Shown piece after piece: positions 7,872 to 18,064 of a DNA stretch of 64,000 nucleotides. Numbering within the stretch: the stretch's first letter is position 1; each line of letters starts with the position of its first letter. Below the pieces are notes generated by a model, which did no database searches, was not told the DNA's origin, and worked only from the letters and a program-made list of their open reading frames with translations. A program made the translations under genes and the position numbers. The DNA is from Massilia litorea (GTDB lineage Bacteria > Pseudomonadota > Gammaproteobacteria > Burkholderiales > Burkholderiaceae_D): contig NZ_CP062941.1 of the NCBI RefSeq assembly GCF_015101885.1, positions 3,782,001 to 3,846,000 on the forward strand. The letters run 5' to 3'.

Positions 7872-8969
7872 TCAGAACACGCGCTGGATCCAGCCGTGCT
7901 TGTCTTCGGCGCGGCCGTTCTGGATGTCGAGCAGCGCAGTCTTGAGACGCGTGGTGACGGGACCTGCTTCGCCGTTGCCGATGGCCGCTTCGAAGCCCTT
8001 GCCCTTGACCTTGCCGATCGGGGTGACGACGGCGGCCGTGCCGCAGGCGAAGGCCTCGGTCAGGCGGCCGCTGGCGGCGTCCGCTTTCCACTGGTCGATC
8101 GAATACGGCTCTTCGCGCACCGTCAGGCCCATGTCGCGCGCAAGCACGATCAGCGAATCGCGGGTGATGCCCGGCAGGATGGTGCCGGTCAGCGGCGGGG
8201 TCTGGATCGAGCCGTCTTCGAACACGAAGAAGATGTTCATGCCGCCCAGTTCTTCGACCCATTTGCGCTCGACGGCGTCGAGGAAGACGACCTGGTCGCA
8301 GCCTTCGCGCGTGGCTTCGGCCTGGGCCGCCAGGCTGGCGGCATAATTGCCGCCGCACTTGGCGTCGCCGGTGCCGCCGGGCGCGGCGCGGATGTAGTGC
8401 TCGGAAACCCACAGGGTCACGCCGGCGGCGCCGCCCTTGAAGTAGTTACCGGCCGGCGAAGCGAACACGCAGAACAGGTATTCGGCGGCCGGACGCACGC
8501 CCAGCGCGACTTCGGTGGCGATCATGAACGGACGCAGGTAAAGCGCGGCGCCTTCCAGTTTCGGGATCCAGTCGCGGTCGGTGCTGACGATCGCGTGCAC
8601 GGCTTCCAGGAACAGTTCTTCCGGCAGCGGCGCCATCGCCAGGCGGGTGGCGGAGTTGCGGAAGCGGCGCGCGTTGGCGTCCGGGCGGAACAGGGCGGCG
8701 CCGCCGTCCGGCTGCGGATAGGCCTTCAGGCCTTCGAAGATTTCCTGCGCATAGTGCAGCACCATCGTCGACGGATCGAGCGGCAGCAGGCCGCGCGCCT
8801 CGACCTTGCCGTCGTGCCAGCCGCGGCCCTCGGTATAGCGGATCGTGACCATGTGGTCGCTGAACGCGCGGCCGAAGCCCGGGTTCTCGAGCAGCGCGGT
8901 GCGCTCGGGGGTGGGAAGGGGCATCAGGCTTTGCTGGATCGACAGGGTCGATGGACCAAGTTTGTTCAT
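7872..8969 (-). CDS. ilvE: Branched-chain amino-acid aminotransferase
   Basis: 365 residues of fold-type IV PLP aminotransferase, long (class II BCAT) form. It interconverts Leu, Ile and Val with their 2-oxoacids in the cytosol. The PLP lysine lies in GDAKCGGNYAASLAAQ, and the FEGLKAYPQPDGG and GMNIFFVFEDG motifs are typical. The ATG at 8969 is preceded by GGAG and gives MNKLGPST, favoured over the longer frame from 8987. It connects functionally with leuA (18065) and the bkd operon (53950-59013), which handle the same carbon skeletons. Confidence 0.93.
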   Translation of the reverse strand: MNKLGPSTLSIQQSLMPLPTPERTALLENPGFGRAFSDHMVTIRYTEGRGWHDGKVEARGLLPLDPSTMVLHYAQEIFEGLKAYPQPDGGAALFRPDANARRFRNSATRLAMAPLPEELFLEAVHAIVSTDRDWIPKLEGAALYLRPFMIATEVALGVRPAAEYLFCVFASPAGNYFKGGAAGVTLWVSEHYIRAAPGGTGDAKCGGNYAASLAAQAEATREGCDQVVFLDAVERKWVEELGGMNIFFVFEDGSIQTPPLTGTILPGITRDSLIVLARDMGLTVREEPYSIDQWKADAASGRLTEAFACGTAAVVTPIGKVKGKGFEAAIGNGEAGPVTTRLKTALLDIQNGRAEDKHGWIQRVF

Positions 8970-9113
8970 ACAGTCTCCGAGAAACAAAAATGCGCGACAG
9001 TGCGGTAGTGCGTCGTCAGGCTGTATTATCGACCAATCACAGCATTTTGGCAGCGCCGAGTTGATCCCGGCCGGGTAAACATTGCGCTTTGACCGTCAAT
9101 TGAGGGAGAAAAC

Positions 9114-9980
9114 GTGCTTCGATCGATCGCCGCCGGCACCGCGCCGGCCCTGCCGTCCATGGGACCCGGCCTTGTGCTGCGGGTGTTGTCGAAACGTCCC
9201 CGGCCGGCGGCCGGCGCTCCCGGTCCGTTGACCTCGGAATTCGTCCTTCCCGGCCTCGACCTCGATCACGTCGCGCGCTATGCCAGGGCGCTCGGCTTCG
9301 CTCCCGGCGCCATCCCGCTCACGTACTGGTACCTGCCGGTACAGCGCGCCCACATGGCGACCCTGCTGTCGGATGCCTTTCCCTACCGGCTGGCGGGCAT
9401 CGTCCACGTCGAGAACGAACTGGTGGCGCACGCCGACGTGGCGCCCGGGGTTCCGATCCGGATCGCGACCCGGATCGACATCCTGCCGCCGACGCAGTCG
9501 GGCGCCGTCTACTGCACGCTCGAAACCGTCGGCTCCGCACGCGGCGAGCCGGTCTTCACCAGCACCAGCAAATACCTTGCCGTGCGCGGGCAGGGTGGCC
9601 GCGCAGAATCGGCGGTAAAGCGGGCCGCGAAGCCGGCCGTGCAGCCAGGTGCGACGATCGACAGCTGGAGCGTGGGGCCAGCCAGCGGCCGTGCCTATGC
9701 ACGCCTGTCGGGCGACTGGAATCCGATCCACCTGACGCGCTGGAGCGCCCGGCTGATGGGGCTGCCGGCGCCGATCATCCACGGCATGCAGTCGCTCGCC
9801 AAAACCTGCGCGGCGCTGGAGAAGTCGGCCGGGCGGCGCGTGGCGCGCATCTCGGTGCGCTTCACGGCGCCGGTCCCGCTCGGCTCGACGGCCGAGCTGA
9901 CGGCGGGCAGCGAGCCCGGCCGCTACCTGCTGTTCTGCGGCGGTGTGCGCGCAGCCGAGGGCGCGTATACCCACGGCTGA
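9114..9980 (+). CDS. MaoC-like hotdog dehydratase-domain protein
   Basis: 288 residues. The C-terminal half has the R-hydratase motif region YARLSGDWNPIHL with the conserved Asp, Asn and His and a downstream PIIHGM segment. The N-terminal half looks like a degenerate second hotdog. Such proteins hydrate 2-enoyl-CoA or act in polyketide and fatty-acid pathways. The start is GTG at 9114 after GAGGGAG. A thioesterase of the same fold follows 90 bp downstream, which suggests shared acyl-CoA metabolism. Confidence 0.8.
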   Translation: MLRSIAAGTAPALPSMGPGLVLRVLSKRPRPAAGAPGPLTSEFVLPGLDLDHVARYARALGFAPGAIPLTYWYLPVQRAHMATLLSDAFPYRLAGIVHVENELVAHADVAPGVPIRIATRIDILPPTQSGAVYCTLETVGSARGEPVFTSTSKYLAVRGQGGRAESAVKRAAKPAVQPGATIDSWSVGPASGRAYARLSGDWNPIHLTRWSARLMGLPAPIIHGMQSLAKTCAALEKSAGRRVARISVRFTAPVPLGSTAELTAGSEPGRYLLFCGGVRAAEGAYTHG

Positions 9981-10070
9981 AATTGCAGGATTGAAAGTAA
10001 CGACGGGAAAACCGCCGTACAATGGTGCAGCGCACAAGCGCGCCTTTATCCATTGCCAAGCGAGAACGAC

Positions 10071-10547
10071 ATGAACGACCACCAAGGCAGACCCATCCAC
10101 GAGCTGACGATGACGGTCCTGATGACCCCCGACATGGCCAATTTTTCCGGCAACGTGCACGGCGGCACCATCCTGAAATTCCTCGACAGCGTCGCCTATG
10201 CCTGCGCCAGCCGCTATTCCGGCTCGTACGTCGTGACGCTCTCGGTCGACCAGGTGATGTTCCTGCAGCCGATCCACGTCGGCGAACTGGTGACCTTCCT
10301 CGCTTCGGTCAACTACACGGGCAGGAGTTCGATGGAAATCGGCATCCGCGTCGTCACCGAAAACATCCAGCAGCGCACCCAGCGCCATGCCAACAGCTGC
10401 TATTTCACGATGGTGGCCGTGGACGCGCAGCGCAAGCCGCAGGCGGTGCCGCCGCTGGAGCCCGAGACCGAGGAGCAGAAACGCCGCTTCGACAAGGCGG
10501 AAGAGCGGAAGCGCTCGCGCCAGGCGCTGCACGGCAGGAAGGGCTGA
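10071..10547 (+). CDS. Acyl-CoA thioesterase (hotdog, YciA/BFIT-like)
   Basis: 158 residues with the hotdog core NFSGNVHGGTILKFLDSVAY, where the Asn and Asp are the family's catalytic positions, followed by strands LSVDQVMFLQPIHVGELVT. The last ~30 residues are a charged helix (EEQKRRFDKAEERKRSRQ). It would hydrolyse fatty acyl-CoA to the free acid and CoA in the cytosol. The start at 10071 (MNDHQGRP) fits the family; an earlier TTG at 10053 is less likely. Confidence 0.88.
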   Translation: MNDHQGRPIHELTMTVLMTPDMANFSGNVHGGTILKFLDSVAYACASRYSGSYVVTLSVDQVMFLQPIHVGELVTFLASVNYTGRSSMEIGIRVVTENIQQRTQRHANSCYFTMVAVDAQRKPQAVPPLEPETEEQKRRFDKAEERKRSRQALHGRKG

Positions 10548-10678
10548 AGGGGTCGCGCGCGCGGTCCGCGCGTTTGCAATTTAGTTCCCCTGCTGGGTTA
10601 GAGCGGGCTCAGGGCGGAGTCCGGCGCGGAATCTACAGTTGACGCTGTGGTTCCCCAACTCCCTGACCGAGGCTCCCC

Positions 10679-12676
10679 ATGACATTCATGCTCAGCAACA
10701 AAGCCCGCCTGCGCTGGGCCGGCGTGTTCGTACCCGCCGTCACGGCCCTGTGCGCCACTGCGGCTCCCACCGGAACGCCAGCCGAAGCGGCGCAGGCGGC
10801 AATATCCGCGCGCCCGGCCGGGTACAGCGTCGTCAACCTCGGTCCGGACGCATCGAAGGCGATGCTGAACGAGCGTGGCCAGGCTGCCTTCGTGGTCTCG
10901 ACCGGCGACGAGTGGCTCAACTGGTTCTTCGACGGCAGCCGCCTGCATGCCCTCGGTTCCCTGGGACGCTCCTTCGCCTACCTGAGGGGCCTGAACAATC
11001 GCGGCGTCGTCGTTGGAACGGCGCAGAATCCATTCGCTCGCAGCGAGGCCTTTTCCTGGAGCCTTGCGGGAGGCATGCGCCTGTTGCCGGGTTCTAGCTC
11101 GGCGGACGCGTTTGCCATCAACGACTGCAACCAGGTGGCGGGCACGGTGGAGATGCCCGGTTCGGCCCTCATGATGCGCGCCAGCCGCTGGAATGTCGAC
11201 GGCAGCATGACTGCCCTCGGACCGCCGCCGGCAACCTTCTCGGCCGCCTGGGCCATCAACGAAAGCGGCGTCACGGCCGGCGCCGCCGCTGACGAGAGGC
11301 GCTTCCTGCGCGCTACCGTATGGGACGCGGCGGGCAGGGCCACGGACCTGGGGGCCCTCGGCGGATCTTCATCGGCCGCCTCGCACGTGAACGCAAGCGG
11401 CCAGGTGCTGGGCACCGCCTACCGGGAGTTCGGCGGCGTCGGTTTCCTGTGGAGCCGCCAGACCGGTATCGTGCAGATCGGCCCGGACGCGGGCAACCGC
11501 GATGTCACCGCGCTCAACGACAACGGCGACGTTGCGGGCAACAACCAGGTCGAGGACGACGTCCCCGGGGTGAATCACAGGCCCTTCATCTGGTCGATGC
11601 GGGGCGGCCTGCGTCCCTTGCCGCTGGCCGGCGCACCCTACGGCAGGGCCGAGGCCCTGAACAACCGCCGCGAGATGGTCGGCTACGTCCAGGACACGCC
11701 CATGGATGCGCTCAGCCGGCGCGCGGTCTACTGGAACGATGTGTCCACACCAGTCGACCTGAACACCCGGCTCTACCGTGCGCCCGCCGGGCTGGTGCTG
11801 TATTCGGCAAGGGCGATCAACGGCAGCGGCAGCATCCTCGCCGATTCGAACGCCGGACTGGTCCTGCTGCGCCCGGGACGGGAGGGGCCGGCCGCACCGG
11901 TGCTCGGCCCCATCGCCGGCGTCGCGGAAGACGTCGGGGTGAGGTCGGGCGACACGGTCGACCTCACCGTCAACTTCACCGACAGCGCCGTGGGCGAGTC
12001 GCACCTGGCCTCGGCCAGCGTCGACGACGGCTGCCCGCAGGCCGCCCCCAGCCTGCGCGAGCGGCGCGGGGTGGGCGACGTCAGCCTGCGCCACACCTTT
12101 TGCCGGCCCGGCTTTGCCACGGTCAAGATCACGGTGACGGACCGCGCCGGGAATGCCACGCAGGTGCAGCGCAGGCTGTTCGTCATCGACCGGTCGGTGG
12201 CAACGCTGGCCGGAGAGGGCGTGCTGGCGCCGGCGGCGCGGGCTGGGGCGCGCTCCGGCAAGGCGCCGCTGCGCTTCGCCGTGTGGGCGCCGCTGGACGC
12301 CAATCCTGGCGCCGGTGCGCGCGCTGCCGCAGCCCCGGTCGTCACGCTGACTGGTCCCTTCCACTTCCGTGCCGACGCCGTCGGCAAGCCCGAGCGGAAC
12401 GGGCAATCAGTGCGGCTGGCCGGCACCGGCCGCCTCGACGGACGCCCTGGCTATCGTTTCAGCATCGAGGCCGGCCCGGGAGACGCCGGGCGCGGCGCTG
12501 CGGATCGCCTGCGGGTACGTATCAGCCATACCGATGCGGCAACCAGGGCCGAGCTAGTCGACTATGACAACGGGCCAGGCACGGCGTCGATGGCGTCGCT
12601 GGCCGCGGCGCGGGCACCTGTCGATGCAGCGGACGGAACGCTGGTCGCCCGCGGCAGTCTGCGCATCGCCGACTAA
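10679..12676 (+). CDS. Secreted HAF-repeat protein
   Basis: 665 residues with an N-terminal signal region (RLRWAGVFVPAVTALCATAA). Residues ~45-420 carry repeated units of the extracellular HAF type: AFSWSLAGGMRLLP, AINDCNQVAGTVE, AWAINESGVTAGAAADE, ALNDNGDVAGNNQ, FIWSMRGGLRPLP. These usually form a beta-propeller-like surface protein. The C-terminal ~240 residues resemble Ig/PKD-like modules (DTVDLTVNFTDSA, TVKITVTDRAGNATQ). Function is unknown; secretion or surface display is expected. It is followed by a secreted subtilase on the same strand after a 240-bp gap with its own promoter candidate. Confidence 0.8.
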   Translation: MTFMLSNKARLRWAGVFVPAVTALCATAAPTGTPAEAAQAAISARPAGYSVVNLGPDASKAMLNERGQAAFVVSTGDEWLNWFFDGSRLHALGSLGRSFAYLRGLNNRGVVVGTAQNPFARSEAFSWSLAGGMRLLPGSSSADAFAINDCNQVAGTVEMPGSALMMRASRWNVDGSMTALGPPPATFSAAWAINESGVTAGAAADERRFLRATVWDAAGRATDLGALGGSSSAASHVNASGQVLGTAYREFGGVGFLWSRQTGIVQIGPDAGNRDVTALNDNGDVAGNNQVEDDVPGVNHRPFIWSMRGGLRPLPLAGAPYGRAEALNNRREMVGYVQDTPMDALSRRAVYWNDVSTPVDLNTRLYRAPAGLVLYSARAINGSGSILADSNAGLVLLRPGREGPAAPVLGPIAGVAEDVGVRSGDTVDLTVNFTDSAVGESHLASASVDDGCPQAAPSLRERRGVGDVSLRHTFCRPGFATVKITVTDRAGNATQVQRRLFVIDRSVATLAGEGVLAPAARAGARSGKAPLRFAVWAPLDANPGAGARAAAAPVVTLTGPFHFRADAVGKPERNGQSVRLAGTGRLDGRPGYRFSIEAGPGDAGRGAADRLRVRISHTDAATRAELVDYDNGPGTASMASLAAARAPVDAADGTLVARGSLRIAD

Positions 12677-12792
12677 GTCTCGCCCGGCAGGAAACGTAGG
12701 CGCGCAAGCGCCCGAATCAGGCAGCGCATCTTGCCTTCAAAAAACATCCGATTCCTGCCGAGTCTGTTTTCGTTCACACAATGAAGGAGTCG

Positions 12793-12821
12793 TTGCCGAG
12801 CCCGTCTTTTGCCAATACACT
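12793..12821 (+). promoter_or_regulatory. Candidate sigma-70 promoter of the subtilase gene
   Basis: TTGCCG at 12793, 17 bases, then TACACT at 12816 matches -35/-10 spacing and four of six consensus bases in each hexamer. It lies 95 bp upstream of the ATG at 12917. Confidence 0.4.
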
Positions 12822-12916
12822 GAGTCGATCACATCCATTCGCATGTGAGCGGACACAACCGCAATCCCGCAGCCGCGTCGCGGGCGACATCATAAGTATT
12901 CACACGGAGAAGACTC

Positions 12917-14485
<1,569 letters not shown>

Positions 14486-14510
14486 TCGCTGCCGCAGGCT
14501 GCAAGGGAGA

Positions 14511-14535
14511 GGACGCCATATCGGCGTCCTTTTTT
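14511..14535 (+). terminator. Rho-independent terminator of the subtilase gene
   Basis: GGACGCC, loop ATATC, GGCGTCC followed by TTTTTT, 25 bp after the stop. This is the clearest intrinsic terminator in the window. Confidence 0.95.
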
Positions 14536-14622
14536 CGTTGGCCCTCGCGTCGGGCTGTTCCGTGCTCGAATCCGCATGCTATAAACACGCTCTCGAGCTG
14601 AAGACACCAGGAGGCGTACCCG

Positions 14623-15291
14623 ATGATCACCCTGTACCACTGCATCGCGGCGCGCTCGTTCCGGCCGCTCTGGGCGCTGGAAGAACTGGGGCTCCCGTAC
14701 GAACTGAAGATGCTGCCGTTTCCGCCGCGCGCGCACGAGCGCAGTTTCCTCGCCGTGAATCCGCTCGGCACGGTGCCGGCCATGTTCGACGGCGAGCTGC
14801 GGATGACGGAATCGTCGGCGATCTGCCAGTACCTGGGCGCCCGCTACGGCGATGGCAGGCTCGATGTCGCGGTGTCCGATCCGGACTTCGGTGCCTACCT
14901 GAACTGGCTGCACTTCGGCGAAGCCACGCTGACCTTTCCGCAGACGCTGATCCTGCGCTACGAGCGCTTCGAGCCGCCGGAGCGCCAGTCGCCACAGGTC
15001 GCACACGATTACAAGCGCTGGTTCCTGGGCCGGCTGCGCACCCTGGAACCGGTGCTCGATGGCCGCTCCGCCATCTGCGCCGGCCGCTTCACCATGGCCG
15101 ACATCTCGGTCGGCTATGCCTTGCTGCTCGCGGAGTACCTGGGGCTGGCCGGCGAGTTCCCGCCGGCGGTCGCGCGTTATCTTGAAAGCCTGAAGGAACG
15201 CCCCGCGTTCAGGAGGGCGCAGGAAGCGGAGGCCGCCGCGGCGGGCGAGCAGGGCGTGAGTACCGTGCCGGCGCCCTTGACCTTGCCCTAG
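14623..15291 (+). CDS. Glutathione S-transferase family protein
   Basis: 222 residues. The N-terminal thioredoxin-like domain (LYHCIAARSFRPLWALEELG, NPLGTVPAMFDGELRMTESS) has the cis-Pro in GTVPAM and the glutathione-binding ES pair. The C-terminal all-helical domain holds AGRFTMADISVGYALLLAEY. It would conjugate or reduce electrophiles with glutathione in the cytosol. The N-terminal Ser/Cys pair could act as the active-site residue. It is convergent with the siderophore-interacting protein, with a five-base gap. Confidence 0.9.
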   Translation: MITLYHCIAARSFRPLWALEELGLPYELKMLPFPPRAHERSFLAVNPLGTVPAMFDGELRMTESSAICQYLGARYGDGRLDVAVSDPDFGAYLNWLHFGEATLTFPQTLILRYERFEPPERQSPQVAHDYKRWFLGRLRTLEPVLDGRSAICAGRFTMADISVGYALLLAEYLGLAGEFPPAVARYLESLKERPAFRRAQEAEAAAAGEQGVSTVPAPLTLP

Positions 15292-15296
15292 CACGC

Positions 15297-16031
15297 TTAA
15301 TCGAGATCCTCGTGGTGGTCGGTCACGCCACGCTTCCAGTAAGCCGAGACCCGCATCGCCTCCTTCGGCAAGGCCTTTTCGGCGGCCAGCACTTCGCGCA
15401 GGGCACGCATGGCTGCCGCTTCGCCGCCTGCCCAGGCAAAGCCTGCGCCGGGCGGCAGCGCGAGCGCGCGCACGGCGCCGGCCAGCGCAGCCGCGTCCTC
15501 TACCCAGTGCACCTCGGGGAGGGACGCGCCCGCGAACGGGATCCGGTCTGCTTCGCCGGCGGCGGCCACGACGATCACGCGCGCAGCGGCCGGCAGTTCC
15601 TCCAGACGCCGGCGCATCGCCGGCAGCGCGCTGGCATCGCCGGCCAGCAGGTGCCAGTCGACATCGGGCGGGATGATCATCGAGCCGCGCGGCCCGCCGA
15701 TGACGGCGGCGTCGCCCGGCCGCGCACAGCGTGCCCAGTTCGAGGCGGCCCCCTCGCCGTGCAGCGCGAATTCGATCGTCAGCTCGCGCGCTTGTGCGTC
15801 GAAGCGGCGCGGCGTATAGTCGCGCCGCACCTGTTCGCCGTCCGCTCCCTCGAACATGAACTTGACGTGGTCGTCGAAGGACAGCGAGACGAAACCGGCC
15901 AGCGAATCGGCGCGAAAGGTGATCGCGACAAAGTGGGCGCCGAGCGGCTCGACCCGCGTGACCACGACCTCGCGCCGGTGAAGTTCGTGGCGCACGCGCT
16001 GGACGCTCCTGCGATTATCCTGTTCCATCAT
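15297..16031 (-). CDS. Siderophore-interacting protein (SIP/ViuB-type ferric reductase)
   Basis: 244 residues with an FAD-binding barrel (HFVAITFRADSLAGFVSLSF, RRDYTPRRF) and a SIP C-terminal domain (WHLLAGDASALPAMRRRLEE, GFAWAGGEAAAMRALREVL). Homologues reduce ferric siderophores to release iron in the cytosol using NAD(P)H or ferredoxin. Two adjacent ATGs (16031 and 16028) could start it. It is divergent from a MarR gene 22 bp away, with operator-like inverted repeats between, so it is probably repressed by that regulator. Confidence 0.9.
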   Translation of the reverse strand: MMEQDNRRSVQRVRHELHRREVVVTRVEPLGAHFVAITFRADSLAGFVSLSFDDHVKFMFEGADGEQVRRDYTPRRFDAQARELTIEFALHGEGAASNWARCARPGDAAVIGGPRGSMIIPPDVDWHLLAGDASALPAMRRRLEELPAAARVIVVAAAGEADRIPFAGASLPEVHWVEDAAALAGAVRALALPPGAGFAWAGGEAAAMRALREVLAAEKALPKEAMRVSAYWKRGVTDHHEDLD

Positions 16032-16050
16032 CGGACCCTCAATTTAGTTG

Positions 16051-16092
16051 ATAATGTCTCCCATTATGAAAAAACACGTTGATAAAGTCAAC
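16051..16092. promoter_or_regulatory. Operator-like inverted repeats at the MarR/SIP divergence
   Basis: ATAATG-N5-CATTAT (16051-16067) and GTTGA-N5-TCAAC (16078-16092) are perfect short inverted repeats over the MarR translation start and close to the SIP start. MarR regulators bind such AT-rich palindromes, so autoregulation and SIP control are likely. Confidence 0.55.
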
Positions 16093-16542
16093 CAAAATTC
16101 CCCTGCCTCGGGTCAGGCCGTGTTCGAGGCCATCCATTCGATCATGCATCTCTACCGCGCGCGCCAGATGCGCGCGGCAGGCGCCGGCGTGCCGGAACTG
16201 ACCCATATGGAAGGCAAGGTGCTGGGCTTTTTTGCGCGCCGGCCGGGGGCGACGCTGAGCGACCTGGTGGCGCATTCGGGGCGCGACAAGGCCCAGCTGA
16301 CGCGCCTGATCCGCGCCCTGCGCGAGCGTGGACTGCTCGATGCGCAGGCCGACGAACAGGATCGCCGCAGCACGCGCCTGCGCCTGAGCGGCAGCGGCGA
16401 AGCGATCCACGCGGGTTGGCACCGCCAGGGCGCCGCGGCGGCCGAGGAGGCCTTTAAGGGAGTGCCGGAAGCCGAGCGGGCCGCCTTGCTGGCGCTGCTC
16501 GAGCGCGTGCGCGCCAACCTCGACGCGCAGGACGGGAACTAG
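16054..16542 (+). CDS. MarR-family transcriptional regulator
   Basis: 162 residues with a winged-helix core: LSDLVAHSGRDKAQLTRLIR is the recognition region and LLDAQADEQDRRSTRLRLSG is the wing with the conserved DRR. Start ATGs at 16054 (MSPIMKKH) or 16066 (MKKHVDKV) are both possible; the palindromes overlap both. It is divergent from the siderophore-interacting protein. Its stop overlaps the cytochrome c stop on the other strand by four bases. The ligand is unknown. Confidence 0.9.
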   Translation: MSPIMKKHVDKVNQNSPASGQAVFEAIHSIMHLYRARQMRAAGAGVPELTHMEGKVLGFFARRPGATLSDLVAHSGRDKAQLTRLIRALRERGLLDAQADEQDRRSTRLRLSGSGEAIHAGWHRQGAAAAEEAFKGVPEAERAALLALLERVRANLDAQDGN

Positions 16543-16928
16543 CGCTGCGGGGGAACCGGCGGCGCGGCCGGGATGCTGCGCAGGTAGCCCAGCAGGTCGC
16601 CGACCTGCTGCGGATCGCTCATGCCCCAGAAACGCATTTTGGTGCCGGGGACGAGGTCGCCCGGCGAATCGAGGAAGGCGGCGAGCGTCTTGTCGTTCCA
16701 GACGATGCTTGACTTCAGCATCGCCGGCGAATAGCGGAAGTCGGGCGTGCTGCCGGCGCGCCGGCCCATGACGCCGTTCAGCTGCGGGCCGAAGCCGGCG
16801 CGTGCCGACGGACCTACCGCGTGGCAGGATGCGCAGCGCGAGGCGAACAGGCGCTGGCCCTTGGCCAGGTCGGCGGCGCCGGCGGCAAGCGGAAAGCAGG
16901 CGACGAGGAGCAGGGACAGTCTGTTCAT
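16539..16928 (-). CDS. Class I c-type cytochrome
   Basis: 129 residues. A Sec signal (LSLLLVACFPLAAGAADLAK) is followed by heme motif CASCH and the axial Met in VPGTKMRFWGMSD, the cytochrome c2/c-550 pattern; FGPQLNGVMGRRAG is also typical. It is a small soluble periplasmic electron carrier. Its ATG overlaps the TGA of the TetR gene by four bases, so the two are co-transcribed, which is an unusual pairing for a cytochrome. The redox partner is unknown. Confidence 0.92.
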   Translation of the reverse strand: MNRLSLLLVACFPLAAGAADLAKGQRLFASRCASCHAVGPSARAGFGPQLNGVMGRRAGSTPDFRYSPAMLKSSIVWNDKTLAAFLDSPGDLVPGTKMRFWGMSDPQQVGDLLGYLRSIPAAPPVPPQR

Positions 16929-17551
16929 GAGGCGTCGGTGGCGACCGGCAGGGCAGGGGCCCAGGCGCGCAGGAAGGCCGCCAGGGCGAATTCGATTTCC
17001 TCTTCGACCTGGCCGGGGCCCGGTCCGCTGCCGTAATCGAAGAGCACCCGGTCGAACCAGGACGCCTCGAGCAGCGCCCTGAATTGCTGGGCGCTGCCGC
17101 GCGCATCGCCGCCGCGCAGGGCGCCGGCTTCCATCTGCGCGCGCAGGTAGCCCGCCAGCGCGGCGTCGATGCGCGCCGCACCGAGGTCGCGGCAGCGCAG
17201 GTCCAGTTCGGAGCGGCCGGCGCCGGCGGCGAGCACGCGCCGCAGGCTGCAGACCGATGGCGACAGCGCATACGACAGGTAGCGTCCGGCAAAGCGTTCG
17301 AGCGTGACGGCCAGGTGCGGGCCGGCGCCGGCCAGCACCTCGAGCATCGCCGCGACCCCGTTTTCGGTCGCCTCGTCGACGAGGGCGGCGAGCAGGGCCT
17401 CCTTGGCGCCGAAATAGCCGTACAGCGTGGTCTTCGAAAAGCCGGTGCGCAGGCCGATGTCGGACATCGATGCGCGCTCGTAGCCCTTGTCGCGAAACTC
17501 CTCGGCAGCGGCATCCAGGATCGCCTGCCGCTTTTCAGGCGTGCGTTTCAT
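16925..17551 (-). CDS. TetR-family transcriptional regulator
   Basis: 208 residues. The N-terminal helix-turn-helix is ASMSDIGLRTGFSKTTLYGY followed by FGAKEALLAALVDE. The C-terminal ligand domain resembles the AefR-like group (LEASWFDRVLFDYGSGPGPG). It is the first gene of a two-gene unit with the cytochrome c gene. No palindromic operator stands out in the 15-bp gap upstream. Confidence 0.9.
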   Translation of the reverse strand: MKRTPEKRQAILDAAAEEFRDKGYERASMSDIGLRTGFSKTTLYGYFGAKEALLAALVDEATENGVAAMLEVLAGAGPHLAVTLERFAGRYLSYALSPSVCSLRRVLAAGAGRSELDLRCRDLGAARIDAALAGYLRAQMEAGALRGGDARGSAQQFRALLEASWFDRVLFDYGSGPGPGQVEEEIEFALAAFLRAWAPALPVATDAS

Positions 17552-17566
17552 GGCGTCCGGCGCCGC

Positions 17567-17980
17567 TCAGTCGACCCGGCGCACCTTGGCCGACTGGTTC
17601 GTGCCTTCGACGCTCAGGAACATGGTGCCGAACATGTTGCGCGCGATGCGCACCTTCGTGCCGCTGCGCCGCGGCAGCACGGCCGAGCTGTCGTCGACGA
17701 TGCGCCAGACCTGGCCGTTCGCCAGCTTGATGCGCGAGTTCGGGCCCCAGCCTTCGAACTCGCCGGCGACCGTGCTTTCCATTGCGGCCGGCAGTTCGTC
17801 CGGCTTTTTCTTGATGGTCTCGCTGCCGAAACCGGCGGCCGGCGCGGCACCAAGCGGCATCGCATCGTAGCAGGCGAGCCGGCTCGCCGCCTCCGGCAGG
17901 GCGCGGCACTTCAGGACGGCGTCGTCGTCCGCCAGCGCGGCACTCGATACGAACAACAGCAGGGTCAGGCTTTTTTTCAT
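17567..17980 (-). CDS. Conserved periplasmic protein of unknown function
   Basis: 137 residues starting with a Sec signal (KKSLTLLLFVSSAALADDDA). The mature part begins CRALPEAASRLACYDAM, the Cys...RLxCYD signature shared by many small periplasmic proteins. The C-terminal beta-rich half is NSRIKLANGQVWRIVDD and VRIARNMFGTMFLSV. The two early Cys may form a disulfide. It lies upstream of the TetR/cytochrome unit on the same strand, only 15 bp away, so it may lead that operon. Confidence 0.7.
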   Translation of the reverse strand: MKKSLTLLLFVSSAALADDDAVLKCRALPEAASRLACYDAMPLGAAPAAGFGSETIKKKPDELPAAMESTVAGEFEGWGPNSRIKLANGQVWRIVDDSSAVLPRRSGTKVRIARNMFGTMFLSVEGTNQSAKVRRVD

Positions 17981-18064
17981 GAACGGTTCCGGAAAAAGCG
18001 CCGCACGGTGCGGGCGCAGCAGCGCCGATTATAAAGGCAAGCGCGCCAGCCGCGCCCGGCCGTG

